Assembly: GCA_040766135.1 (NCBI GenBank)
Contig: JAXGRA010000022.1
Coordinates: 1 to 26,575, forward strand
DNA length: 26,575 nt
Origin: JAGVSV01 sp040766135
GTDB taxonomy: Bacteria > Bacillota > Clostridia > Christensenellales > Aristaeellaceae
Direction of reading: 5' to 3'
The notes below the pieces were generated by a model. That model saw only the letters and a list, made by a program, of their open reading frames with translations. It was not told the origin of the DNA and made no database searches. Both the position numbers and the translations under genes were made by a program. Shown in pieces: positions 1 to 6,881 of this stretch; position 1 is the stretch's first letter, and each line of letters begins with the position of its first letter.

Positions 1-1136
1 GCATAGTATTGGCCGCCGTTGGATTCCAGCAGCGCTACCTGCAGCCCCGGCAGCGGGGCCAGGCGCGCGGCGAAGTTCTTGTTCAGATCCACCATGCTGG
101 CGTTGACGGTGAGATCGGCGCAAAAACACGGCGCGTTGTGCTGGCCGGCCTGTGCGATCATGTCAAACGTCATGGACATAGTTTTGGCAATGGGTTTAAG
201 CGCAAACGCGCTGTAGCCCATGTCCAGCCGTGCGGCGATGTCCAAGTCGCTGTGGGCGCTTTCATCCGCCGCAATGCGCACCGGCAGCGTGCTGACATCC
301 ACCTCTAACGTTTCGGGGAAGGGTTCCTCCAGCAGCACGATACGCTCCAGCATGCCAATTTCATCGGCCACATCCAGCAGCCTGCACAGTTGATCCATAC
401 TGTCATAGCGGCCGTTGATATCCAAGTAATACGGGATGCCGCCAAAGTCGGTATACGCACAGGGTTTGTCCTTGAGCAGCGCATGGATGTCGCGCAGCCG
501 CTGCATATCCCAGGCCAGCATTTTATCAGGATCGTCATCGCGGTCGGGATCGCTGCCCAACTTGACCTTGAGCACGAAATGCCCGCTGTCTACCTCGGCG
601 CGGATGGCGTCCATGTCCGCCGAATAGGTGATCAGCGGCACGGCGGCCACCTTGCTGTGCCGGTGGGCCAGCCAGGGGCGCGCATGCGCCGGAATCAAAT
701 CATCAAAGGAGGTAATCCCCTGCTCCTTGGCCCACAGCAGCCAGGCCGCAGTGTCCAGCGCCACCAGTGCATTTAATGCAAATGTTTCGCGCAGCGATTG
801 CCCGGATAACTTTTTGCCATAGGCCCACACATCGGGCAGCAGCTGACGCAGCAATTGGTCGGGGCGGTCAAATTCCATGCCCTGTGCACGTTGCAGGGCA
901 TATTCACTCATTAAGTACATCAGCGCGTTGCCGCCGGTGGATGAATACCGCGCGCTGACGGACGCATCCGACCATGTAATGCCTTGGTTGGACAGGCCCA
1001 TGGCCTGCTGACCGCTTTGTCCGGTCAGCCGCACCACGGTGTTCCACATGGGCTGGCTGGAATAACTGCCCTTAAAACCAAAGGCGGCGACCAACGGCTC
1101 CGGGATGGCTTCGATGGCGGCGTGTACGATACGCAT
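1..1136 (-). CDS. Enolase-superfamily (mandelate racemase/muconate lactonizing) enzyme, 3' end cut by window
   Basis: This is the last visible gene of the operon. The reading frame is open from an ATG at 1136 to the window edge, so at least 378 residues are present and the C-terminus is missing. The MR/MLE barrel residues are visible: a KVK pair near residue 190-192, an LDINGRY metal-ligand Asp near 239, LLEEPF with Glu near 270, ADES with Asp near 291, and ALKP with Lys near 314. Enzymes of this family abstract the proton alpha to a carboxylate, as sugar-acid dehydratases, racemases or dipeptide epimerases. With lysines on both faces of the barrel, either a racemase/epimerase or a dehydratase is possible. 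The start lies 2 nt after the stop of the upstream Gfo/Idh gene, so translation is probably coupled. The superfamily call is solid; the substrate is unknown. Confidence 0.87.
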   Translation of the reverse strand, partial: MRIVHAAIEAIPEPLVAAFGFKGSYSSQPMWNTVVRLTGQSGQQAMGLSNQGITWSDASVSARYSSTGGNALMYLMSEYALQRAQGMEFDRPDQLLRQLLPDVWAYGKKLSGQSLRETFALNALVALDTAAWLLWAKEQGITSFDDLIPAHARPWLAHRHSKVAAVPLITYSADMDAIRAEVDSGHFVLKVKLGSDPDRDDDPDKMLAWDMQRLRDIHALLKDKPCAYTDFGGIPYYLDINGRYDSMDQLCRLLDVADEIGMLERIVLLEEPFPETLEVDVSTLPVRIAADESAHSDLDIAARLDMGYSAFALKPIAKTMSMTFDMIAQAGQHNAPCFCADLTVNASMVDLNKNFAARLAPLPGLQVALLESNGGQYY

Positions 1137-1138
1137 GG

Positions 1139-2068
1139 CTATACGTACATGGGCTTGGCCGCCGCTGCATATCCAGCCTTGAACACAGCGCCGTCAAACC
1201 CGGGATCGTCCATGGGGATGTCCTTCAAATTCACTTTGGTGCCGCCCTGCGCGCGAGAGATGCGCCCGGCCAGCATGATCAAAATGCTTTCGGCCAGCGC
1301 CTCCACCGGCGCGGTGAGCCTTTGGCCCGTGGCGACCGAATCGATGACCAAATCTAACATCGCATCATACCCCGCCGGCTCCAGCACATAGGTGCGCTTG
1401 GTGGTCAGCACGCTGACCACGCTTTTCTGCCATTGCCCGTAGGTCATGGCATAGGTGGCGACGATGCCGTTATCGTACTGCACGGCATAGGTTTCGCCCT
1501 GTATGCTGCCCACCTTTCCCCCGCCCACATAGGTGCAGCTGACGGCGCCGGTACTCACCAGGCCGCCGATGGCTTCCACGGCGTGGATGGCATAGTTAAA
1601 CTCATCCACACCGCAGGTGGAGTGCAGCGATACGATAGCGCCGCGCTCCTCCTCCGGAAGGGCCAGGAACTGCGTTATCTGCGGCGCATAGCGCATGCAG
1701 GAGCTGCCCAAAATCATGGTGCCCTGCTGAGCCAGCGCGCGCAGTTTGTGCACATCGCGCACATTGCCCACGATGGGCTTATCGATGAACACCGGCTTGC
1801 CGGCGTCGATAAAGGGCTGTGCGTAAGCCAAATGCGTATCCCAATCGCAGCCCTGCACAAAGCCCACATCCACATCCTGGGCCATGTCCGCCACACTGGT
1901 GTAGCGCTTTTTAATGCCTGCTGTGCGCATAAAGCCCTGCACCTCATCATCGCCCCGAAAACTATCGTTGTAGATGCCTGCGTACACAGCCTTGCCATTT
2001 TGGGCAAAAATCTCTGCAAACGCTTTGGGATGCGAGGTGTCAATGTTGACCACTCCGATACGTACCAT
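1139..2068 (-). CDS. Gfo/Idh/MocA-family oxidoreductase, divergent nucleotide-binding loop
   Basis: A 309-residue protein with the two-domain layout of the Gfo/Idh/MocA NAD(P)-dependent sugar dehydrogenases: an N-terminal Rossmann-like half and a C-terminal alpha/beta half. The EKP signature appears as IDKP near residues 95-98, following the usual GKPVF strand. The first strand reads IGVVNIDTSHPKAF instead of the expected GxGxxG loop, so cofactor binding may be unusual or lost. The second half has a glycine-rich stretch (YVGGGKVG). The gene starts at an ATG 9 nt after the stop of the 2-hydroxyacid dehydrogenase, with a GGAGG ribosome binding site. It is one of two members of this family in the operon and is clearly not a recent duplicate of the other. 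The family call is good; the substrate is unknown. Confidence 0.82.
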   Translation of the reverse strand: MVRIGVVNIDTSHPKAFAEIFAQNGKAVYAGIYNDSFRGDDEVQGFMRTAGIKKRYTSVADMAQDVDVGFVQGCDWDTHLAYAQPFIDAGKPVFIDKPIVGNVRDVHKLRALAQQGTMILGSSCMRYAPQITQFLALPEEERGAIVSLHSTCGVDEFNYAIHAVEAIGGLVSTGAVSCTYVGGGKVGSIQGETYAVQYDNGIVATYAMTYGQWQKSVVSVLTTKRTYVLEPAGYDAMLDLVIDSVATGQRLTAPVEALAESILIMLAGRISRAQGGTKVNLKDIPMDDPGFDGAVFKAGYAAAAKPMYV

Positions 2069-2077
2069 GTTGCCTCC

Positions 2078-3076
2078 TTATGCTTTGCCCACGCGGAACA
2101 TGATGTCCTGCGTGATTTCGTTGATACACGGCTCCCCTTTCTGGAAGCGCTCCAGTTCACGGATGGCATGCCGCCCGATGCGCGCCAGGCCGTTGTTGAC
2201 CACGCCGGCGATGTGCGGCAGGAGAATCACATTGTGTAAATTGCGCAGCGGGTTGTTGCGCACAGGCGGCTCCGGGTCGGTGACATCCAGGCAGGCAAAG
2301 CGCAGCTTGCCCGCCGCCATGTGCGTATACAAATCCTGCTCGTTGATGATGCTGCCGCGCGCGGTGTTGATAAGGCCCGCCGTGGGCTTCATCAGCGCCA
2401 GCGTATCCTTGTTAAACATGTGATGGGTTTCAGGGATGGAGGGCGCGTGGATGGACACAATATCCGACACCTTGAGCAGCTCCTCAAAGGATACCCTGCG
2501 CACACCCAGTTGATCGCATGCTTCCTGCGTGATGTACGGGTCGGACACCACGACATCCACCTCAAAGGGCTGGAGCAGTTTAATCAAATGGCGGCCCACC
2601 TGCCCCGCGCCCACAATACCGACGGTGATATCCACCAGGTCTACGACGGTGTCCTCCACCGTTTCACGCCAGCCGCCTGCGTGTACATAACCGTTGAGCT
2701 GATAAAAGTTCTTGCTGGCGCTGATCATCAGGCCCAGCGCTGTTTCGGCCACGCCAAAGCCGATGGCCATGGACGAACACGCCACGCGGATGCCGCGCGC
2801 CCACACTGCATCGGAAACAATGGGGTCTACGCTGCCTGCCGCATGCAGGATTAGCTTGCAGTCCGGGGCTGCGTCCAAATATTCGGCGTCCATGCGCGGC
2901 GAGCCCCAGGACGTAATCACTACGTCCGCCCCCTGCATGGTGGCCAGCACGCTGTCCTTGTCGTTACCGCCGGGGTTGACCTTCAGCGCTCCCAAGGATG
3001 CCAGTTTATCCAGCAGATGCGGCGGAAAGATCCGATCCCGCTGCGGGCCGGCCGCAGCAATCAGTGCGATGTTCAT
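2078..3076 (-). CDS. D-isomer-specific 2-hydroxyacid dehydrogenase (phosphoglycerate dehydrogenase-like)
   Basis: A 332-residue NAD-dependent dehydrogenase with the typical order of the family. The N-terminal substrate domain is followed by the nucleotide-binding loop GIVGAGQVGR at about 153-162. The catalytic Arg is in NTARGSIINE (about 240), the Glu in DPEPP (about 269) and the His in LLPHIAG (about 288). These enzymes interconvert 2-keto acids and D-2-hydroxyacids. There is no C-terminal ACT regulatory domain, so it is unlikely to be the biosynthetic SerA enzyme. The operon (amidase, sugar dehydrogenases, enolase-type enzyme) suggests oxidation or reduction of a sugar-derived acid. A GGAGG-like site precedes the ATG, 10 nt after the upstream stop. 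The class is well supported; the exact substrate is not. Confidence 0.9.
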   Translation of the reverse strand: MNIALIAAAGPQRDRIFPPHLLDKLASLGALKVNPGGNDKDSVLATMQGADVVITSWGSPRMDAEYLDAAPDCKLILHAAGSVDPIVSDAVWARGIRVACSSMAIGFGVAETALGLMISASKNFYQLNGYVHAGGWRETVEDTVVDLVDITVGIVGAGQVGRHLIKLLQPFEVDVVVSDPYITQEACDQLGVRRVSFEELLKVSDIVSIHAPSIPETHHMFNKDTLALMKPTAGLINTARGSIINEQDLYTHMAAGKLRFACLDVTDPEPPVRNNPLRNLHNVILLPHIAGVVNNGLARIGRHAIRELERFQKGEPCINEITQDIMFRVGKA

Positions 3077-3086
3077 GGGTACCTCC

Positions 3087-4112
3087 TTATATGACGTTGG
3101 TCAGTAATTTCTCAGCCAGTTCCATGGACTGGGCAGCGTCTTCAACGGTGCACAGCGGATCGGTGCCCGTCTGGATGGCATTGATAAAGTCCTCGTTTTC
3201 CTGCTTGTACCCATAGTAGACATGGAATGCGGAGGAGCCGGCGATGGCCTTGCCGTCAAGCACCTCACGGTCTACGCCGCCCACGCCGCCAGAAGCCAGC
3301 GAATACATGGCGCCACCCTTGTTGTATAGTATGGTCGCCTCGCATTCTGCGCCGCCAAAACCTAAACTGATATATGCACTGGCACCTGGGCCGTGTACGC
3401 CAAAGGTATGTACCCGTGCACCGGTCTGGTAGTTGGAGCGCAGAGTGCCCAGGACGCCATTATCAAAACGCATGATGCTAGCCCAGGCGTTATCCACTGC
3501 CGAGCCTGAAAACCGGCCGATGACGGTGGAGCAGGCCGTAACCTCGCCGCCAGCCATGTACCGCACCAGATCCAACGCATGGATGCCGTCCGTGCCAAAA
3601 GCCGAGGCATAATCCCAGCTGTGTTGAATGTCGCTGTTTTTGTAAAACAGGCCGTCCACTTGGGTGATGTCCGTCACGCTGCGCATGTGATGCAGTACCT
3701 TTTGCACCAGCGGTACATGGCGACGGTTCATGGCCACGGCGCATAGCACGCCGCGCTCCCGGCTGATGCGCGCCAGGGAGTGCGCCTGATACGCCGAGAT
3801 ACCCGCGGGCTTTTCCATCAGCACGGGCAGCCCTTTCATCATCACATCCTTGGCCGCACGGAACAGGCGGTCAGGCTCCACCAGCACCAGCACACCGTCC
3901 AGCGTTTCCTTGTCCAGCATTTCATACATGTCCCAATAAGCGCGCGTGCGCCCGGCACCGAATGTCTGCGCCGCTGCCTGAGCTTTGTCCAGCCGCAGGT
4001 CGCAGATGGCTGCCAAGTCAACGTGTTCGATATCACGCAGACTGGGCAGATGCACGCTGTTGGCAATGCCGCCCGCACCAATGACACCAATACGTATCCG
4101 TTTTCCGTCCAT
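3087..4112 (-). CDS. Gfo/Idh/MocA-family oxidoreductase
   Basis: A 341-residue NAD(P)-dependent oxidoreductase of the glucose-fructose oxidoreductase/inositol dehydrogenase family. It has the canonical GVIGAGGIA loop at 9-17, an Asp after the second strand (ICDLRLDKA) and the EKP motif at about 100-102. The C-terminal half carries the family's mixed beta-sheet domain, with a DGIHALDLVRYM helix resembling the catalytic region of sugar dehydrogenases. A longer open frame extends to 4265. The ATG at 4112 is chosen because GGAGG sits 8 nt before it and the protein then begins directly at the Rossmann strand. It follows the nitrilase gene by 37 nt. The likely reaction is oxidation of a sugar or polyol hydroxyl; the substrate cannot be read from sequence. 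Confidence 0.88.
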   Translation of the reverse strand: MDGKRIRIGVIGAGGIANSVHLPSLRDIEHVDLAAICDLRLDKAQAAAQTFGAGRTRAYWDMYEMLDKETLDGVLVLVEPDRLFRAAKDVMMKGLPVLMEKPAGISAYQAHSLARISRERGVLCAVAMNRRHVPLVQKVLHHMRSVTDITQVDGLFYKNSDIQHSWDYASAFGTDGIHALDLVRYMAGGEVTACSTVIGRFSGSAVDNAWASIMRFDNGVLGTLRSNYQTGARVHTFGVHGPGASAYISLGFGGAECEATILYNKGGAMYSLASGGVGGVDREVLDGKAIAGSSAFHVYYGYKQENEDFINAIQTGTDPLCTVEDAAQSMELAEKLLTNVI

Positions 4113-4149
4113 GTTCGTATCCTCCGTATGATGTATGATATTGCATATA

Positions 4150-5097
4150 TTATATGGTTTCCAGACGACCGGGCAGATGCCGCGCCGCCACCGAGCGCGC
4201 ATAATATTGATCCCAGGTTTCCATGTCAAATTGCCGGACAATATCCGCCATGCTGCCCTGGCCATGGTTGGTCAGCAGCACGCAGCCTAAGCCATACGGC
4301 GTACACAGGCTGACGCTGTCGCCGTATGCTTCCTTCATGGCCTGCAGTTTTTCCCAGTTGTGATCCAGGTGTACCACCTGATAATCCAGATTGATTTTAG
4401 CCGTCAGGTACGGGTAGTAGTTGCTGGACTGGGCAATAATCTCACCCACTGGGTTGATAATGCTGGCAGTGCGCGTGCCAAACACACAACTGACAAAATA
4501 GGCGCGCGCCATATACGCCCAATGCTGCTGCATGATGCCGCCGTGATAGGCCGAAGCAAACACAATCAACTCCGGCTGCGCGCGCACGGTGTCCTGTAGC
4601 GGCTGCTCAAAGTTCAGATCAAAGCAAATGCAGCCTGTCACACGCCCAAAATCAGTCTGGATAGCCTGCACCTGAGCGCCGTACAGCGCATTTTGCTGCG
4701 TATGCTCCTCAATGACCAGCATGTTTTTGTTGTATATGCCATCGATGCCGCCCTGCCGATTGATAAACTGGATGCTGTTGCGGCAGGTGCCGTCCGGCAG
4801 CATGCGCATAGCACCATAGGCAATGTTTGTATGATGCTGTATTGCCTGTTGCGTAAAAAAATCACGCATGCGGTCGCCGCGCACGTGGTAATAAGCTACC
4901 TTCTGCTCCCCCGACAACCCGGCCGGACGGTCGCAGCACTCCGGCGTAACAATCAAATCGGGCTTATCTGGCAGTACCTTTTTGATCTGCGCGTTCCAAT
5001 ACGCCATTTCCGCCTGTACATTGGCCTCATGGTCGTTAGCATCCTGCACCAATAACTGCGCCCCGGGCAACGATGCGATGGTTATCCAACGCGCCAT
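4150..5097 (-). CDS. Carbon-nitrogen hydrolase (nitrilase superfamily amidase)
   Basis: A 315-residue protein and the first gene of the operon. The nitrilase-superfamily triad is visible: Glu near 53 in IVTPECC, Lys near 124 in YNKNML, and Cys near 158 in GCICFDLNF. A second family landmark, the PELIVFASAYHGG strand, follows it. Members hydrolyse nitriles, amides or carbamoyl groups through a cysteine thioester. There is no signal peptide, so it acts in the cytoplasm. An amidase ahead of sugar-type dehydrogenases suggests that the pathway releases ammonia or an amine from an amidated or N-acylated sugar acid; this is inference. The ATG at 5097 is preceded by AGGAGG 7-8 nt upstream, and a consensus promoter lies about 80 nt further up. 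Confidence 0.88.
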   Translation of the reverse strand: MARWITIASLPGAQLLVQDANDHEANVQAEMAYWNAQIKKVLPDKPDLIVTPECCDRPAGLSGEQKVAYYHVRGDRMRDFFTQQAIQHHTNIAYGAMRMLPDGTCRNSIQFINRQGGIDGIYNKNMLVIEEHTQQNALYGAQVQAIQTDFGRVTGCICFDLNFEQPLQDTVRAQPELIVFASAYHGGIMQQHWAYMARAYFVSCVFGTRTASIINPVGEIIAQSSNYYPYLTAKINLDYQVVHLDHNWEKLQAMKEAYGDSVSLCTPYGLGCVLLTNHGQGSMADIVRQFDMETWDQYYARSVAARHLPGRLETI

Positions 5098-5166
5098 AGC
5101 ATATCCTCCTGTTGTGTCTGCATATTAACACACGCCTCGTATGTGCTGCCAAATGTGTGTCCTTAA

Positions 5167-5182
5167 GTAACTGATTGGTTAC
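5167..5182 (-). promoter_or_regulatory. Inverted repeat at transcription start: candidate operator of the catabolic operon
   Basis: On the minus strand the sequence reads GTAACCAATCAGTTAC, two 5-bp arms (GTAAC/GTTAC) around 6 bp. It lies just downstream of the -10 hexamer and covers the predicted start of transcription, a position from which a bound repressor would block initiation. No regulator gene is in the window, so the family of the binding protein is unknown. Confidence 0.45.
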
Positions 5183-5211
5183 ATTGTAGGCCGGCGTGAT
5201 AGCATTGTCAA
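5183..5211 (-). promoter_or_regulatory. Sigma-A promoter of the nitrilase/dehydrogenase/enolase operon
   Basis: Reading leftwards, the -35 box is TTGACA (5206-5211) and the -10 box is TACAAT (5183-5188), separated by exactly 17 bp. The predicted start is near 5176, giving a leader of about 80 nt before the nitrilase ATG at 5097. It is a near-consensus promoter, so control probably depends on a repressor. Confidence 0.85.
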
Positions 5212-5233
5212 CAGCAAAACAGAACAATAAAAG

Positions 5234-5269
5234 CCGACACCCGTGATATTTGCTCATCACGGGTGCCGG
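5234..5269. terminator. Bidirectional terminator after the small heat-shock gene
   Basis: Two 14-nt arms (5234-5247 and 5256-5269), complementary apart from one position, surround an 8-nt loop. The leftward transcript continues into CTTTTATTG, and the rightward strand also continues into TTTTATC. It ends hsp20 transcription before the divergently placed promoter of the catabolic operon. Confidence 0.85.
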
Positions 5270-5307
5270 TTTTATCTTAGGTTAACGGTTGTATCAGCTT
5301 TTAAGCT

Positions 5308-5790
5308 TTACTTGTTCGCTTCAACGTTCTCCTCTTTGGGGGCGATGCCTTCAATGGCGATGCGGCGTTCCACTTTCTGCGGTTCGGGCTGGGCCTTGGG
5401 CAGCTGGATGGTGAGGATGCCATTCTTGTACGCGGCATTGATCTCATCTTCCTTAATGCCTTCCAGGCTGAACGCACGTTCCATATGGCCCATGCGGCGC
5501 TCACGGTAGCAGTAGGTCTCGTTGTTCTCCTCCTGGGTGGCGCTGGTATCGGCGCTGATCTTCAGCGTGCCGTCATCTACCGTCAGGTTGATTTGATCCT
5601 CCGCCACGCCGGGCAGTTCTGCCTCGATGATATAGCGGTCATCCTGCTCCTTGACATCCACGCGGAAGCCCAAGCTGCCTACCGCATCGGTCATGTCAAA
5701 AAAGGAGCGGAAAAAGTTGTCGTTGAACAAGCTGTTCATGGGGCGCTGCATCAATGTGCGATTCCTTCTGTACGGTACCAGTGTAAACAT
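5308..5790 (-). CDS. hsp20: Hsp20/alpha-crystallin small heat-shock protein
   Basis: A 160-residue ATP-independent holdase chaperone that binds unfolding proteins. The alpha-crystallin domain runs from about residue 37 to 138: it starts with GFRVDVKEQDDRYIIEAELPGV, contains YCYRERRMGHMERAFSL and ends in the AAYKNGILTIQLPK strand with its conserved (A/G)xxxNGxL motif. The short C-terminal tail is charged. ATG at 5790 is preferred over an in-frame TTG at 5796, because GGGAGG lies 9 nt before the ATG but only 3 nt before the TTG. It is monocistronic, with its own terminator and a promoter overlapped by a perfect CtsR-type operator, so it should be heat- and stress-induced. Confidence 0.95.
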   Translation of the reverse strand: MFTLVPYRRNRTLMQRPMNSLFNDNFFRSFFDMTDAVGSLGFRVDVKEQDDRYIIEAELPGVAEDQINLTVDDGTLKISADTSATQEENNETYCYRERRMGHMERAFSLEGIKEDEINAAYKNGILTIQLPKAQPEPQKVERRIAIEGIAPKEENVEANK

Positions 5791-5867
5791 AGTCAAATTC
5801 CTCCCTCAATCAATTGTCTAACCATTCTTTTCATATACCGCCTGCTGCTTTCGCTTCAGGCAACTAT

Positions 5868-5896
5868 ATTATAACCCGTAGGTCAAAGATAGTCAA
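5868..5896 (-). promoter_or_regulatory. Promoter of hsp20
   Basis: On the minus strand the -35 box is TTGACT (5891-5896) and the -10 box is TATAAT (5868-5873), with a 17-bp spacer. The -35 box lies inside the CtsR-type operator. Confidence 0.85.
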
Positions 5897-5897
5897 A
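5881..5897 (+). promoter_or_regulatory. CtsR operator (heptad direct repeat)
   Basis: The sequence GGTCAAAGATAGTCAAA matches the known CtsR recognition pattern RGTCAAANANRGTCAAA at every position. CtsR is the class III heat-shock repressor of Firmicutes. The site covers the -35 box of the hsp20 promoter, so binding would exclude RNA polymerase. A single extra AGTCAAA half-site occurs at 5791-5797, beside the ribosome binding site. Confidence 0.88.
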
Positions 5898-5975
5898 CTT
5901 TTGAAGGGGTGATTTTCGCCGTAATCCGCCTTTTTCTTTATGGCTTCTCTTTTAAACACCTTTATTCTCGCTATT

Positions 5976-6881
5976 TCATTTATTTTCATTGTTTTTCGAA
6001 AGCGCGATCAGATGCTCTCCGGTCATGCGGGCGAACGTCAAAGCAGGCAGATACAGCGCCGGCGGAACGTCCTTTAAATAATTCTGCATTTCATAGGTAA
6101 AATCGCCCTGATACCCAATTTCCCCCAGCACGGGCATAACGCTTTCCCACGGAATGGTACCCCGGAAAGGCAGGGTGTGTTCATCGCTGATGCCGCCATT
6201 GTCCTGCACATGGGTGGCCTTGAGTCGGCAACCGATATGGCGCAGGCTTTCAGGCTGGCTTTCATGGGTCAGGTGGGCGTGCCCAAAGTCCCAGCATATG
6301 CCCACGTGCGGGGAGTTTACCAAGTCCACCAGCTCTATCAGGCCGTCCGTGGTGGCGCACAGCGTGGGTGGCAGCGACTTGCCCCCGGCTGCAGGCGGCA
6401 CGTTTTCCACTGCGATGCCTTTACAGCCGCATGCCACCGCTCGCCGGGCCAAATCATGTAAATACTGCGCGTTGGCATCCAGCGTTTTGCTGCGGTCATA
6501 CACGCCTTGTGTGTAGGCCGTGCCCGCGTGCACGACCATCCATTCAACCCCCAACAGCCCAGACGCCACCAGTGTGCGGCGCGACAGCTCCTCTTTCCAG
6601 GCCCAGTCGTCCACATTATCAGGGGCACAGATGTTATAAATGGGCAGATGGCTTTGGCCAAACGAAACGCCCAGCCCATCGGCATAGCGCCGGATGGCCT
6701 GCGTCCAAGCTTCCCAGTCATCCAAAGCCAGGCGGTGTCCGGGCTTGGTATTGTCGCAACCGTTCAGGTCAAAGCAGGCAAACCCTGCCCGTGCGGCCAG
6801 CGACAGGCAGGCTGCAACGCCGATAAAACCGCTACGGTCGCGGCGAGTATAAAGCAAATTGGTGGATGTGGATAGCCTCAT
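5976..6881 (-). CDS. Sugar phosphate isomerase/epimerase (xylose isomerase-like TIM barrel)
   Basis: A 301-residue protein of the AP-endonuclease-2/xylose isomerase-like superfamily. The metal and acid/base residues sit where expected along the barrel: Glu near 159 (AVEN), Asp/His near 198-201 (CWDFGHAH), His/Asp near 224-227 (THVQDN) and Glu near 264 (FTYEMQ). Such enzymes isomerise or epimerise keto-sugars, inosose or hydroxypyruvate-type substrates using a divalent metal. The start codon overlaps the stop of the AlaX-like gene (ATGA), so the two are translationally coupled. No clear terminator is visible between its stop and the hsp20 promoter region. The superfamily is sure; the substrate is not. 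Confidence 0.85.
   Translation of the reverse strand: MRLSTSTNLLYTRRDRSGFIGVAACLSLAARAGFACFDLNGCDNTKPGHRLALDDWEAWTQAIRRYADGLGVSFGQSHLPIYNICAPDNVDDWAWKEELSRRTLVASGLLGVEWMVVHAGTAYTQGVYDRSKTLDANAQYLHDLARRAVACGCKGIAVENVPPAAGGKSLPPTLCATTDGLIELVDLVNSPHVGICWDFGHAHLTHESQPESLRHIGCRLKATHVQDNGGISDEHTLPFRGTIPWESVMPVLGEIGYQGDFTYEMQNYLKDVPPALYLPALTFARMTGEHLIALSKNNENK

Noticed and set aside
1433..2239. Long open frame (268 codons) antisense to the Gfo/Idh/MocA gene
   Set aside because: It spans two well-supported minus-strand genes and has His/Ala-rich shadow composition.
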